DNA of 64,000 bases from 66-474 sp044464225 (GTDB lineage Bacteria; Pseudomonadota; Gammaproteobacteria; Xanthomonadales; Rhodanobacteraceae): the NCBI GenBank assembly GCA_044464225.1, contig JBIQLN010000002.1:279942-343941 (forward strand), in the 5' to 3' direction. A program made the position numbers and the translations under genes. Position 1 is the first letter of the stretch, and the number at the start of each line of letters is the position of its first letter. Positions 17,212 through 25,791 of the stretch are shown here, in pieces. Below the pieces are notes generated by a model that was given only the letters and a program-made list of their open reading frames with translations, was not told where the DNA came from and made no database searches.

Positions 17212-18552
17212 TCAGCCTCCCCTTATGGCCCAAAGTTGTACGTCGAGTCCGGCGAATTCGCTGCCGAAATGGAACGCGATGCCGCCGGACGTCTTCAGCT
17301 CGCGCCACATCGCCGAGTGCTTGTCGAACTCGAAGTACAGATAGCCGGAGTGGTACGGAATCTGGCGTGGCGCCACCGGCATCGGCGCGACCGCGACGCC
17401 GGGCAACTGCAGGTTGACGAGATCGCGGATCTTCTCGACCGGGCCGATCTTCGACTGCGCCGGCAACTGCCGCCGCAGTTCCTCGGACTTGATGTCGGCC
17501 TTGGCCGCGAGCACGAACGCCGCGGTATCGAGCAGGGTCAGGTCGGGCACCACCGCCACCCAGACTCCATAACGGCGCTGCTGCACCGGGATCGGTATCG
17601 CGGTCTGCTCCATCACCGCGCTCAGGCTGTTGCGCAGCGCCGCGATCACCGGTTCGAAACTTTCCCGCAAGGCCTCGTGGCGGTACGGCGGGAACTGCGG
17701 CGGACGCTTGCCCGAAGCGGTGAACGTCGCGAGTTCGCCCGCCATGGCCACGGCGATGCGGTACAACGCCTCGGGATGGATCAATGGCGCCGCCGACAGA
17801 TGCGCAACCAGGGGTTGCCAGCGATTGACCACCTGCAGCAACAGGAAGTCGGCGATTTCCGCCGCGCCACCGCGATCGGTCAACGCGACCCGGCTGGCGA
17901 GCGCCTCGCCGCGCTGGTGCAACAGGCCGAGCAGTTCCGTCAGGAACGTCACCAGCCGCGCCGCCGCCTGGCAGCTTTGCGCGGTGGGGATGAAAGCGTC
18001 GTCGAGCTGGACGCGGCGGTCCGAACGGCACTCGATGATCCGCGCCAGCGGAATGCGCGTCAGGCCTTCCATCGGTTGCGCTTCCGGCAACAGCCGGGCG
18101 GCCATGCCGCCGACTTCGAGCGGCGTCAGGCCGTCGACGCTGCCCGACGCGTCGCGCACTTCGGTTTCGCGCACGCGGAAGCGGAACAACTGGTCGGCCG
18201 GCGCTTCCGGTCGGCCGCTGTCGGGTTGCGTCGGCGAGCGCAGCGGCAGGGTCAGGAACACCGTCTGGTCGCGGCAATCGGCGGCGACGTCCAACGGCGG
18301 CGGCAGCGGATCGTCGCCCGGCATGTCGAACGGCGTGCCGTCCGGAAACACGCCGCGCGCGTGCTTGATGCCGAGCTTGCCGACGCTGAGCAGGTCGCCT
18401 TCGAGTTCCAGTTCCTGGAAGCCCCAGGCGTACGGCGCGAGGCTGCCGGAACGGAGCTCGACGTAGCGCTCGAGGTAACGCTCCTGCTGCTGCATGTGCT
18501 GCGGCCGCAGGAACAGCCCCTCGCTCCAGATGGTCTTGTTGTTTCGTGACAT
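17212..18552 (-). CDS. tssK: T6SS baseplate protein TssK
   Basis: Trimeric baseplate subunit that joins the baseplate to the TssLM membrane complex. It has 446 residues, the family length. The hallmark N-terminus is IWSEGLFLRPQHMQQQERY; further family sequence is ARIIECRSDRRVQLDDAFIPT in the middle and YFEFDKHSAMW with FHFGSEFAGLDVQLWAI at the end. It lies between tagH and tssL. The preceding gap of 66 bases shows no clear terminator. Confidence 0.96.
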   Translation of the reverse strand: MSRNNKTIWSEGLFLRPQHMQQQERYLERYVELRSGSLAPYAWGFQELELEGDLLSVGKLGIKHARGVFPDGTPFDMPGDDPLPPPLDVAADCRDQTVFLTLPLRSPTQPDSGRPEAPADQLFRFRVRETEVRDASGSVDGLTPLEVGGMAARLLPEAQPMEGLTRIPLARIIECRSDRRVQLDDAFIPTAQSCQAAARLVTFLTELLGLLHQRGEALASRVALTDRGGAAEIADFLLLQVVNRWQPLVAHLSAAPLIHPEALYRIAVAMAGELATFTASGKRPPQFPPYRHEALRESFEPVIAALRNSLSAVMEQTAIPIPVQQRRYGVWVAVVPDLTLLDTAAFVLAAKADIKSEELRRQLPAQSKIGPVEKIRDLVNLQLPGVAVAPMPVAPRQIPYHSGYLYFEFDKHSAMWRELKTSGGIAFHFGSEFAGLDVQLWAIRGG

Positions 18553-18618
18553 GCCTGCGCCTGATGAAAGTGTCGGTGGTCGAACCCGGCGCGACGCCGG
18601 GGCGGTTTTGTCGCGCCG

Positions 18619-19998
18619 CTACGGCACCTGGCCCGGCCTGGGCCGCTGCGCGCGGCGCGCCGATTTCAAACGCGCCAGTTGTTCCTCGTAGGCGCGCGCG
18701 AACTCGTCGCCGAACAGACGCCGGAAACAGCCGTCGGCATCGGCAACCAGCGACTGGTAATGATCGCTGTAGCGTTCCCAATGGCGGCCCTTGCCGCCGA
18801 ACCGCCCGCCGTCGCCCTCGCGCTCGAAACGCTCGGGGTCGAAATGCCTCAGCAGCGCGTCGAAGCCCGCGCGCACGCCGGCCAGCATGGCCATCTGGTG
18901 GCAGCGGATGTCGTCGAAGGCGTCCTCGAACGCCGCACTGCCGGTCAGGAACGCGGGGTCCGGCGGCGCGAGGATTTTCGCCAGCGCCTCGTTGGTGCCG
19001 AGCGCGAATTTCAGCGGGTTGTTTTCCGAACGCTGGATCACCGTCACCGGCAGCCGGAAGGTATTCTTGATTTCGGCACGCGCGCGCAGCACGTCCATCA
19101 CGCCGTCGACCACGATGCGCAGGATCGAATCCAGCTCCGGCGACGGTGCATTGCCCGATCCCGCGGCTGGCGACGGCGCAACCGGCGAGCGCGCATGCGC
19201 GACGGACGGCGCCTCGGCGACAGGCGGCGATGGCCGTGCCGGGGGCGGCGTGGCGGGTTCGTCAGGGGCCAGCGGATCCCAGTCTTCCGGAAGGAAGTTC
19301 GATGCGCGCCGGGAATCGGTCGTGGGCGGGCGGAAGTGGTCCGAGGTGCCCGCCGAATGATTCCAGCTCGGCGGCGGCGGTGCGGGTTCATCGCGTTCCG
19401 GCGACGGCGAGAGCGGCGCGTCGAGGAAACTCAAGGGATCGAGATTGCCGCCTGCGGGCGCCGCACCCGGGATCAGGCTGTCCGGCGCCCCCCCGCGGGC
19501 CGGGTCCGCTGCCGGCGCTCCCAGTCCGAAATCCAGCAGATCGTTGGCGGGGGCCGGCGTTGGCGGTGCCGACGGGGGCGGCGCAAACGAAGCCGGTGCC
19601 GCGAGGTCCGCCGCCGGGATGGAGGGCGGCGCCGGGGCGCGTGGCGCCACCTGCACGATGGTTTCGCTGTCCTGTTGCAGCCGCACAGAAATGTCGAAAT
19701 TGTCGATGCGCACGCGGTCGCCGTCCTTGAGCGCCGCCGGGTCGCCCTTCAGCAGCGGCGAACCGTTCAACAGCATGCCGTTGGTGCTGCGGTCCTCGAT
19801 GAAATAGATGCCGTTGACGTAGCGGATCATCGCGTGCACGCGCGATACGCCGGACGCACTCAGCACCCAGTCGCATTCCTCGGAACGGCCGATGCTGCCG
19901 TCCTTGCCGACGAACATCTTGCGGCTGCGTGCGCCGAGTTGCGCGGCCTGGTTGCCGGTGACGGTGAGGGTGAGGATCTGGGGTTCCGCTTCGCTCAT
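18619..19998 (-). CDS. tagH: T6SS FHA-domain protein TagH (Fha)
   Basis: Forkhead-associated phosphothreonine reader that in other T6SSs is activated by PpkA. It has 459 residues. The FHA domain covers about 10-105 (SIGRSEECDWVLSASGVSRVHAMIR, quoted here as GRSEECDW, GVSRVHAMI and DRSTNGMLLNG). A Pro/Ala-rich disordered linker follows (about 110-290), then the C-terminal type VI FHA domain (LDSILRIVVDGVMDVLRAR, NPLKFALGTNEAL, CHQMAMLAGVRAGFDALL). The ATG at 19998 overlaps the upstream gene as ATGA. The linker has several Thr residues that could be PpkA targets. Confidence 0.93.
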   Translation of the reverse strand: MSEAEPQILTLTVTGNQAAQLGARSRKMFVGKDGSIGRSEECDWVLSASGVSRVHAMIRYVNGIYFIEDRSTNGMLLNGSPLLKGDPAALKDGDRVRIDNFDISVRLQQDSETIVQVAPRAPAPPSIPAADLAAPASFAPPPSAPPTPAPANDLLDFGLGAPAADPARGGAPDSLIPGAAPAGGNLDPLSFLDAPLSPSPERDEPAPPPPSWNHSAGTSDHFRPPTTDSRRASNFLPEDWDPLAPDEPATPPPARPSPPVAEAPSVAHARSPVAPSPAAGSGNAPSPELDSILRIVVDGVMDVLRARAEIKNTFRLPVTVIQRSENNPLKFALGTNEALAKILAPPDPAFLTGSAAFEDAFDDIRCHQMAMLAGVRAGFDALLRHFDPERFEREGDGGRFGGKGRHWERYSDHYQSLVADADGCFRRLFGDEFARAYEEQLARLKSARRAQRPRPGQVP

Positions 19999-20555
19999 GC
20001 AGGTTTCACGGCCGCTCCGCTGGCGCTTCCGGGTTGCCCGAGCAGATCCATCGCCCGCTTGATGAATTCGATGCGGCGCGCGCTGAATTTTTCCGCGACC
20101 AGCGCCGCCAACATGTTGATGGCCGCCACCGCCGCCACCGCGGTGAGGTGTTCGGGCGGCGGCACCGGCGTCTCCTGTTTGGCCGGCGCGAGGCTGCCGT
20201 CGGCCCAACCGGCACTCGCCGCGATCCAGGCCCCCAGCGATTCGTACTCGCCCGCATTGGCGAATTCGAAGGCTGCCCGGCGATTGGCTTCACTCGGATC
20301 GCGCGCCCAATTCTCGGCCAGCGAGGCGCCGGCGCGTTCCTCCACCGGCAGTTCCTCTCCGCGCGCGCACTGGCACAACCAAGCCACCGCGTAGCGCTTG
20401 GGCAGCAGTCGCGCGAGCAGTTGCAGCGCCGCCTGCGATTCGCCCGCATCCAGCAGCGCCTGCACGGCCGCGCGCGGGGTCATGTCGTCGCGCAGGAGGG
20501 CGCCGACTTCGTCGGACAGTCCCATCTGTGATGCCGCCTGCTTGACGATCGACAT
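19995..20555 (-). CDS. T6SS-associated protein of unknown function (DUF6931-like)
   Basis: A 186-residue Ala-rich helical protein without signal peptide, lying between vgrG and tagH with a 4-base overlap into tagH and a good GGGGGAG ribosome site. Visible features are an N-terminal LLRDDMTPRAAVQALLDAG, LPKRYAVAWLCQCAR and NWARDPSEANRRAAFEFA, and a hydrophobic Ala-rich helix (EHLTAVAAVAAINMLAALVA). From memory this resembles DUF6931 proteins found beside VgrG/FHA genes, but that assignment is not certain. A role in loading or assembling the spike is possible, not shown. Confidence 0.75.
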   Translation of the reverse strand: MSIVKQAASQMGLSDEVGALLRDDMTPRAAVQALLDAGESQAALQLLARLLPKRYAVAWLCQCARGEELPVEERAGASLAENWARDPSEANRRAAFEFANAGEYESLGAWIAASAGWADGSLAPAKQETPVPPPEHLTAVAAVAAINMLAALVAEKFSARRIEFIKRAMDLLGQPGSASGAAVKPA

Positions 20556-20568
20556 GCGTCGCTCCCCC

Positions 20569-22566
20569 TCAACCCAGCATCAGGATACCGCCGCCGACCT
20601 TCACCATGCCGGAGCCGGTCACGTTCACCATGCCACCCTTGACGTCGGTCTTGCCGCTGCCCTCGACCGAAACCATGGTGCCCTTCATGTTCGCGGCCAT
20701 GTCGGCCTTGAGGTCGATCTTCATGCCGCTGACCGCGACGCCCATGCTGCCGCTGATGTCCACCTTCTGGCTGCCATCGATCTTGATGGTGCTGCCCTTG
20801 ATCTCGATTTCGCCCGACGATTTCAGCGTGATGCTGGCTTGCCCGCACACCAGTTCGATCTTGTCGCCCGCGCTCAGCTTGAAGTTGTGCGCGATGGTGG
20901 TGGTGCCGTCATTGTTGACGGTGAGCTTGTCGTCCTTGGTCACCGTGTGCGTGCGGTTGTTCTTGATCTCGGCGGTCTGGTCGTTCTTGATGGTGATGAT
21001 CTCGTCGTGGTCGATCGTCACCGTGTGGTCGTTCTCGACCTCCTCGTGCATGTCCTTCTGCGCGTGGATGAAGAAATCCTCGCTGCCCTTCTTGTCTTCG
21101 AAACGCAGTTCGTTGGCGTCGGCCGCCGCGCCGAGCAGGCTGCGGCTCTTGATGCCGCTCTGGGTCTTGTTGTCGGGCAGGCTGTAGGGCGGCGTGTTGT
21201 CGGCGTTGTAGACGCTGCCGACGATCAGCGGGCGGTCCGGATCACCTTCGATGAAGCTGACCACCACTTCCTGGCCGACGCGGGGAATGCTGACTGCGCC
21301 CCAGCCCTTGCCGGCCCATGGTGACGCCACCCTCGCGGGGCACGAGCAATCAGCGTTCTCCTTGCCGGGCATGTTCCAGTGGAAATTCACCTGCACGCGG
21401 CCGTGCTGGTCCACCGCGATGTCCTCGTCGGTCTCGCTGCCGGTGACGATGGCGGTTTGCAGGCCGGTCACGCAGGGCTTGCGCGCCGTCTGCGGGCTGC
21501 GCCACGGCTGGCTGCTTTCGATCGCCTCGAATCCACACTGGAAAGCCGGTTCGGCACTGTCCGCGCCCGACGCATAGCCCGGCCCGGACAACAGCATCGA
21601 GGTCGACGTCACCAGGTATTCGCGATTGGATTCGTTGCGAGGGTGGTTGCTCAGCGTGAACAAACCGCCGATCAGGATGCTGCACGCGTCGGTGTGACCC
21701 GCGTAACGCGAACGCGCGGCACTCAAGGCTTCGGCGCGCACCTGCGCGTAGTGATTGCCCGGATCCGCCTCGGCGTGGGTGCCGGGGTAATCGAAAATCG
21801 TGATGCCGTCGGCGTTGTGGCCCGCGTTCTCGGCGTTGACCAGCAGCGACGCCTTCGGTTTGAGCGGGTTGTAATCGGTGAGGCTGACCTTGGCGCCATC
21901 CACCCCGCGCAACGACGTCCATTCGGAAATCGTCGATTGCTTGCGCAGCACGCTGTCGACGCTGCGCTGGTAGGGCACCTTGCCGAAATCCCTGGCCTGT
22001 TCGTGCGAACCCACGCCGTCGGCCAGCACCATGGTGTGCTTGCTGTCGGTATGGGTGAAGTAATAGTAGATGCCTTCCTGCTGCAGCAGGCGCTGGATGA
22101 AATTCAGGCCATCCTCGCGGTACTGCACGCAGTACTCGCGCGCGGCGTAGGTGCCGCTAATGCCACGGGTATCGATGTCGGTGTAGCCGATTTCATCCAG
22201 CACCGCCTTCACGATGTCGACCGTTGTTTGGGCCTTGAAGATGCGGCAGTCGACCACGTTGCCGAGCAGCCACGGCTTCGGCACCAGCCGCGCGCGGTAT
22301 TTCGCGTAGACCAGCTTCTCGACGCTTTCAACGGAGATCTGCTCGGCTTCGCACACCATGCCGTGGAAGTAACGCGTATAGCCGTCCTGCGTCTCCAGCT
22401 TCACCACCATCGCGGACTTCAGCAGGCCACTCAGGTCGATGCCGGTATCTTCGCTTTCGAATGCGACGTCGAAGGTGAACAGCTCGCCCAGCCGCTCGCT
22501 CACCTGCATGTCGGTGAACAACAAGCCATCGACCTTGGCCGAGGCGATCGTGATCTGGGCGGTCAT
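20569..22566 (-). CDS. vgrG: T6SS spike protein VgrG (TssI)
   Basis: Trimeric needle tip that pierces target envelopes and carries effectors. It has 665 residues: gp27-like region (about 1-380), gp5 OB-fold (RVQVNFHW, GWGAVSIPRVGQEVVVSFIEGDPDRP, quoted in part) and the beta-helix repeat stalk with short alternating units (TVTIDHDEIITIKNDQTAEI, IKIDGSQKVDISGSMGVAV). It ends with GGGILMLG and has no added C-terminal effector domain, so cargo should ride on the PAAR tip or bind non-covalently. Its ATG overlaps the stop of the TPR-methyltransferase gene (ATGA). Confidence 0.97.
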   Translation of the reverse strand: MTAQITIASAKVDGLLFTDMQVSERLGELFTFDVAFESEDTGIDLSGLLKSAMVVKLETQDGYTRYFHGMVCEAEQISVESVEKLVYAKYRARLVPKPWLLGNVVDCRIFKAQTTVDIVKAVLDEIGYTDIDTRGISGTYAAREYCVQYREDGLNFIQRLLQQEGIYYYFTHTDSKHTMVLADGVGSHEQARDFGKVPYQRSVDSVLRKQSTISEWTSLRGVDGAKVSLTDYNPLKPKASLLVNAENAGHNADGITIFDYPGTHAEADPGNHYAQVRAEALSAARSRYAGHTDACSILIGGLFTLSNHPRNESNREYLVTSTSMLLSGPGYASGADSAEPAFQCGFEAIESSQPWRSPQTARKPCVTGLQTAIVTGSETDEDIAVDQHGRVQVNFHWNMPGKENADCSCPARVASPWAGKGWGAVSIPRVGQEVVVSFIEGDPDRPLIVGSVYNADNTPPYSLPDNKTQSGIKSRSLLGAAADANELRFEDKKGSEDFFIHAQKDMHEEVENDHTVTIDHDEIITIKNDQTAEIKNNRTHTVTKDDKLTVNNDGTTTIAHNFKLSAGDKIELVCGQASITLKSSGEIEIKGSTIKIDGSQKVDISGSMGVAVSGMKIDLKADMAANMKGTMVSVEGSGKTDVKGGMVNVTGSGMVKVGGGILMLG

Positions 22567-23975
22567 GTTTCAGGATTCCCCATGCCTGTCGATGCCATGT
22601 TAGCCGCCTCGCCGGATCGTGCCCGCCGCGCCAGCACCACCCAGCTCGCCACTGGCTGGCCGGCTTCCTTGCGCAGGCTGTCCGCGACGATGCGCGCGTC
22701 GACGTAACCGGCTGCATGCAAGGCTTGTTCCACGTACGGGCGTGCGTGGCGGTAACGGCCGCTGGCGGACAACTCGATGCCGTCGGCTTCGTTGGCTTCC
22801 AGCGAGAAGGCGAGCCAACCGCCCGGCCGCAGCGCCGCAAACGCGGCCGCGAACACCGGTGCGAGGTCGCCGAAATAAACCAGCGTGTCGGCCGACGCGA
22901 CCACGTCGTACGCGCCGGCATGTTGCTGCAGGTACGCGGTGAGTTCGGCCTCGGCGAGTTCATCGTAGTCGCCGCGCTGGCGAGCCTTCTCCAGCATGCC
23001 GCCGGACAGGTCCACGCCAACCAGGCGCCGCGCGTACGGACGCAGCAACGGTCCGCACAAGCCGGTGCCGCAACCTGCGTCGAGAACGTCCAGCGCGCGG
23101 GCCGCCTCCGGCAGGACGCGCTTCAACGCATCGACCAGCACCTGCGGCGCCCGGTAGTCGAGGTACTGCAAGAGTTGCTGGTCGAAGCTGGACGCGAAGC
23201 GGTCGAAGGTGTTCCGCACGTATTCATCGCCTGCGCGGGTCGGAGCCGGTGCGCCGCCGCAGGCCGCCAGCATGTGGCGCGGCACGGGATTGTCGGGATC
23301 GCGCGCTAGCCAGTCGCGGTAGACCTCGCGCGCTTCGTCCCGGCGTTTGAGCGCGTACAGGGTCATGGCCAGGTGCTGCAACACGGCCAGGTTGCGGCCG
23401 TCCAGTTCGAAGGCGCGACGGAAGCACTGCACGGCGCGCTCCATGTCCTCGACGCATTCGGCGTGATCGCACAGCGCCCGGCCCAGCATCCAGTGCGCGT
23501 GTGCGTGGTGTGGTGCGCGTTGCAGCACCGACTCATAGGCGGCGAAAGCCTCGTCGACGCGGTTCTGCGCCTCCAGCACCACGGCGAGGTTCACGTGCGC
23601 ATTGTGGTGGTCGGGCGAACACGCCAGCGCACGGCGATAACTGGCTTCGGCCTCGGCCAGGCGCCCGGACTCCTTGAGCACGTTGCCCAGGTTGTTGTGA
23701 GCATCGGGATGGTTCGGCGTGATTTCGAGTGCCGCACGGATCAGTTCCACGGCCTCGTCGCTGCACCCGCGCTGGTGGTACAGCACGCCGAGATAGTGCA
23801 TCGCGTCCGGCTGGGCGATTTGCAGGCCGAGGACCTTCTTGTACAGGCGCTCGGCCGTATCCAGATCGCCCTTCTGGTGCGCCTGCATCGCCTGGTTCAA
23901 GCGGGTGCGCCATGCGCCGTCCGACGCTTTGCGCTGCGGGCGGGGCATCGGAATCCTGGCGGTGGCCTTTTTCAT
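22563..23975 (-). CDS. TPR protein with C-terminal SAM-dependent methyltransferase domain, coupled to vgrG
   Basis: A 470-residue cytoplasmic protein. Residues about 20-240 are tandem tetratricopeptide repeats (AERLYKKVLGLQIAQPDAMH, PDAHNNLGNVLKESGRLAEA, HHAHAHWMLGRALCDHAE). Residues about 255-455 are a class I methyltransferase: VRNTFDRFASSFDQQL, motif I VLDAGCGTGLCGPLL, LVGVDLSGGMLEKAR, VVASADTLVYFGDL and LRPGGWLAFSLE. The gene starts 13 bases after the PAAR stop and overlaps vgrG by four bases, so it is made together with the spike. It may be an adaptor/chaperone for spike cargo or may methylate a T6SS part. No DUF4123, DUF2169 or Eag-type adaptor is present. The start MKKATARI at 23975 avoids overlap with the PAAR gene. 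Confidence 0.88.
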   Translation of the reverse strand: MKKATARIPMPRPQRKASDGAWRTRLNQAMQAHQKGDLDTAERLYKKVLGLQIAQPDAMHYLGVLYHQRGCSDEAVELIRAALEITPNHPDAHNNLGNVLKESGRLAEAEASYRRALACSPDHHNAHVNLAVVLEAQNRVDEAFAAYESVLQRAPHHAHAHWMLGRALCDHAECVEDMERAVQCFRRAFELDGRNLAVLQHLAMTLYALKRRDEAREVYRDWLARDPDNPVPRHMLAACGGAPAPTRAGDEYVRNTFDRFASSFDQQLLQYLDYRAPQVLVDALKRVLPEAARALDVLDAGCGTGLCGPLLRPYARRLVGVDLSGGMLEKARQRGDYDELAEAELTAYLQQHAGAYDVVASADTLVYFGDLAPVFAAAFAALRPGGWLAFSLEANEADGIELSASGRYRHARPYVEQALHAAGYVDARIVADSLRKEAGQPVASWVVLARRARSGEAANMASTGMGNPET

Positions 23976-23988
23976 GGCGCGCCCCACG

Positions 23989-24276
23989 TCACGACCCGAG
24001 CACCTTGGGACAGCCGAGCACCACCACGCCACCATGCGCGGTATTGCTGCCCAACATCGCGGCCGGGCGACCGCCCACCAGAACCTTGTTCGCGCCGCGC
24101 ACGATGCTGTCCGGCGGGCCGACGCAGGTCGCCAGGTCCCCCACGCACGCCGCCGGCATGCCGCCGATCAGCACCTTGGGGCAACCCGGTCCCGTGATCG
24201 GGCCGCCCACATGCGGCACCGGCCCGGTGGTCATGGGGCAAGTGTGCATGTCGGTCAGGCGGGCGAGTGGCGGCAT
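23989..24276 (-). CDS. PAAR-domain spike tip protein
   Basis: A 95-residue single PAAR domain that sharpens the VgrG trimer. Motifs visible are MPPLARLTDMHTCP, GPITGPGCPKVLIGGMPAA, VGDLATCVGPPDSI, GANKVLVGGRPAAMLG and HGGVVVLGCPKVLG. The His/Cys positions can bind the zinc typical of PAAR tips. It has no transmembrane or toxin extension, so it is a free tip rather than a fused effector. It is 25 bases downstream of the 415-residue putative cargo gene and 13 bases upstream of the TPR-methyltransferase. Confidence 0.95.
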   Translation of the reverse strand: MPPLARLTDMHTCPMTTGPVPHVGGPITGPGCPKVLIGGMPAACVGDLATCVGPPDSIVRGANKVLVGGRPAAMLGSNTAHGGVVVLGCPKVLGS

Positions 24277-24301
24277 GTCTTCGTTCGACCAGGGATCTGA
24301 A

Positions 24302-25549
24302 TCACATGAAATTGCTGAGCACGCTCATCGTGCTCAACTTGCTGTTGGCCGGGCGGTGGAGAGGCACCCCGGCGATGATGAACGGCGAGGCCTGCACCAG
24401 GCCGGCCGCGAGCTTCTGGGCCGGATGGATGTGGTGCTTGATTACCCGCTCCATGTCGTCCATCCAGCCGGCCTGGCCGAACTCGTCGAACAGCATCACC
24501 ACCAGATCGGATGTCTCGGAGCACACCAGCATGTAGGCACCCAGCAACGGACACAGCTTGAACGCGCGCAGGTCGAGGTTTTCGGGGTTCTTCAGCACCC
24601 TGTTGACCAATACGGTTTCGCGATACTCGATCGCGAACTTCGCGATGACCCGGGCGGCATTCGCCGCGGCCTTGGCGGCACCGACCGCCGGCGCAAGCAC
24701 CGCCCCCGCGCCCTTCGCCGCATGCAGCGCGACATTGGCGCCGAATGCTGCCGACGTGATCGAAGCCTTGGCGACCTGGTTGGCCGTTTCCCGCGCCAGC
24801 AACGTGCGCACGGCGTCGAATGCCGCAGCCGCGTCACCGTGTTCGATCGCGAACGCGTGGGTCGACGCATCGTACTGCTTGTAACCCTTGTAGATCGCCT
24901 GTCCCCATTGCGCCAGCATCTTGGTGCCATCCGCCACCAGGCTGATGATCGGCAGCATGCTCGCGACATGCTCGATCGTTTGCGCGACCGCTGCCGCGCC
25001 CGTCTCGGCCGCGGCTTGCGCGGCGAAATCGCGCACCATCGCGATCTGGGTGCCGAACATCTCGTTGACGGCCTTGGTGACCTCCGGCTCCACCGCGGCC
25101 TTGACCAGGCCGACTCCTGTCTGTCGGGCTCCCGCCACGGCTTGTTCCAGGTTCTTGCGGGCCAGCACCATCTGCGACAATGAGTTGACGATGCGCAACT
25201 GGACTGCCTTCCCGGCAAACAACGTCTGCAGCTTCCTGCGCCGCGAATCGTCCCAGAACTTCAGCGCCGCCACTTCGTCCGGCGGCAGCTTGAGGTCCAC
25301 GTACACCGCCTTGGCCAGGTTGGTAAAGGGAGCGTGGGGCGCCTTGTTGCGCGGACTGGCTTTCCAGTTCTCGCCGTTGTGCCGCTTCCATCCGGCGAGC
25401 GCAATTCGTACGTCCTTCACCTTGGCGGGTGTTTTCGACGTTTCGTAGGCCTTGATCGCTGCGTCGAGCTTCTTCAGCGCACTGCTGCGCGGCCGTACGC
25501 GAAGTTCGGTTTGGGCAAGCCAGGTTGAGTAGTTGGGAATTGCCGTCAT
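24302..25549 (-). CDS. Unrecognised 415-residue protein beside PAAR/VgrG, candidate T6SS effector
   Basis: Not recognised as a whole. There is no signal peptide. Residues 25-75 (LDAAIKAYETSKTPAKVKDV then IALAGWKRHNGENWKASPRN) form a helical W-x-x-S-x-RN module that I recall from proteins at PAAR/VgrG loci (low certainty). The middle (150-330) is Ala-rich and amphipathic to hydrophobic (VAQTIEHVASMLPIISLV, AAFGANVALHAAKGAGAV). The C-terminal part has LGAYMLVCSETSDLVVMLFD. It is base-composition normal for the region and lies 25 bases before the PAAR gene. Position suggests an effector or spike-bound cargo; the hydrophobic helices would suit a membrane-acting protein, which is inference. No ribosome site is evident at the ATG. 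Confidence 0.75.
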   Translation of the reverse strand: MTAIPNYSTWLAQTELRVRPRSSALKKLDAAIKAYETSKTPAKVKDVRIALAGWKRHNGENWKASPRNKAPHAPFTNLAKAVYVDLKLPPDEVAALKFWDDSRRRKLQTLFAGKAVQLRIVNSLSQMVLARKNLEQAVAGARQTGVGLVKAAVEPEVTKAVNEMFGTQIAMVRDFAAQAAAETGAAAVAQTIEHVASMLPIISLVADGTKMLAQWGQAIYKGYKQYDASTHAFAIEHGDAAAAFDAVRTLLARETANQVAKASITSAAFGANVALHAAKGAGAVLAPAVGAAKAAANAARVIAKFAIEYRETVLVNRVLKNPENLDLRAFKLCPLLGAYMLVCSETSDLVVMLFDEFGQAGWMDDMERVIKHHIHPAQKLAAGLVQASPFIIAGVPLHRPANSKLSTMSVLSNFM

Positions 25550-25791
25550 GTGAGTTCAATTACTAGGCTTTGCTAGAAAAACATGACCTTCTTTAGGGTC
25601 GCCATGCGACCTCCAGGCTCATTTCAGTGCAGCGGCTGACGATCAGCTACCACTCGTCGCCATATTCGAACCATTCCGAATTCCTTTTCATCCCTCACTC
25701 CTACCAAGAAGCGAATCCAGCCCTTTCTTGATACCCACAAATCTACCACGAAGTCGACATAAGGCTCTTCGTTTCTTACACAACCAACCGG
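25550..25791. other. Intergenic gap between the two unknown cargo genes
   Basis: A 242-base stretch, A+T-richer than the rest of the locus, with no open gene. It contains the clpV-like remnant annotated separately at 25623-25670. No hairpin terminator was seen. Confidence 0.7.
25623..25670 (-). pseudogene. Decayed duplicate fragment of the clpV 3' coding region
   Basis: On the minus strand this stretch reads FEYGDEW, stop, LIVSRCTE. That matches ClpV FEYGEDVVKLVVSRCTE encoded near 27325-27390. At DNA level 21 of 22 bases agree between 25627-25648 and 27341-27362. The stop codon and a short deletion show it is not functional. It sits on the far side of the A+T-rich ORF from the intact clpV, as if that segment were inserted into, or recombined with, a clpV-type sequence. 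Confidence 0.65.
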
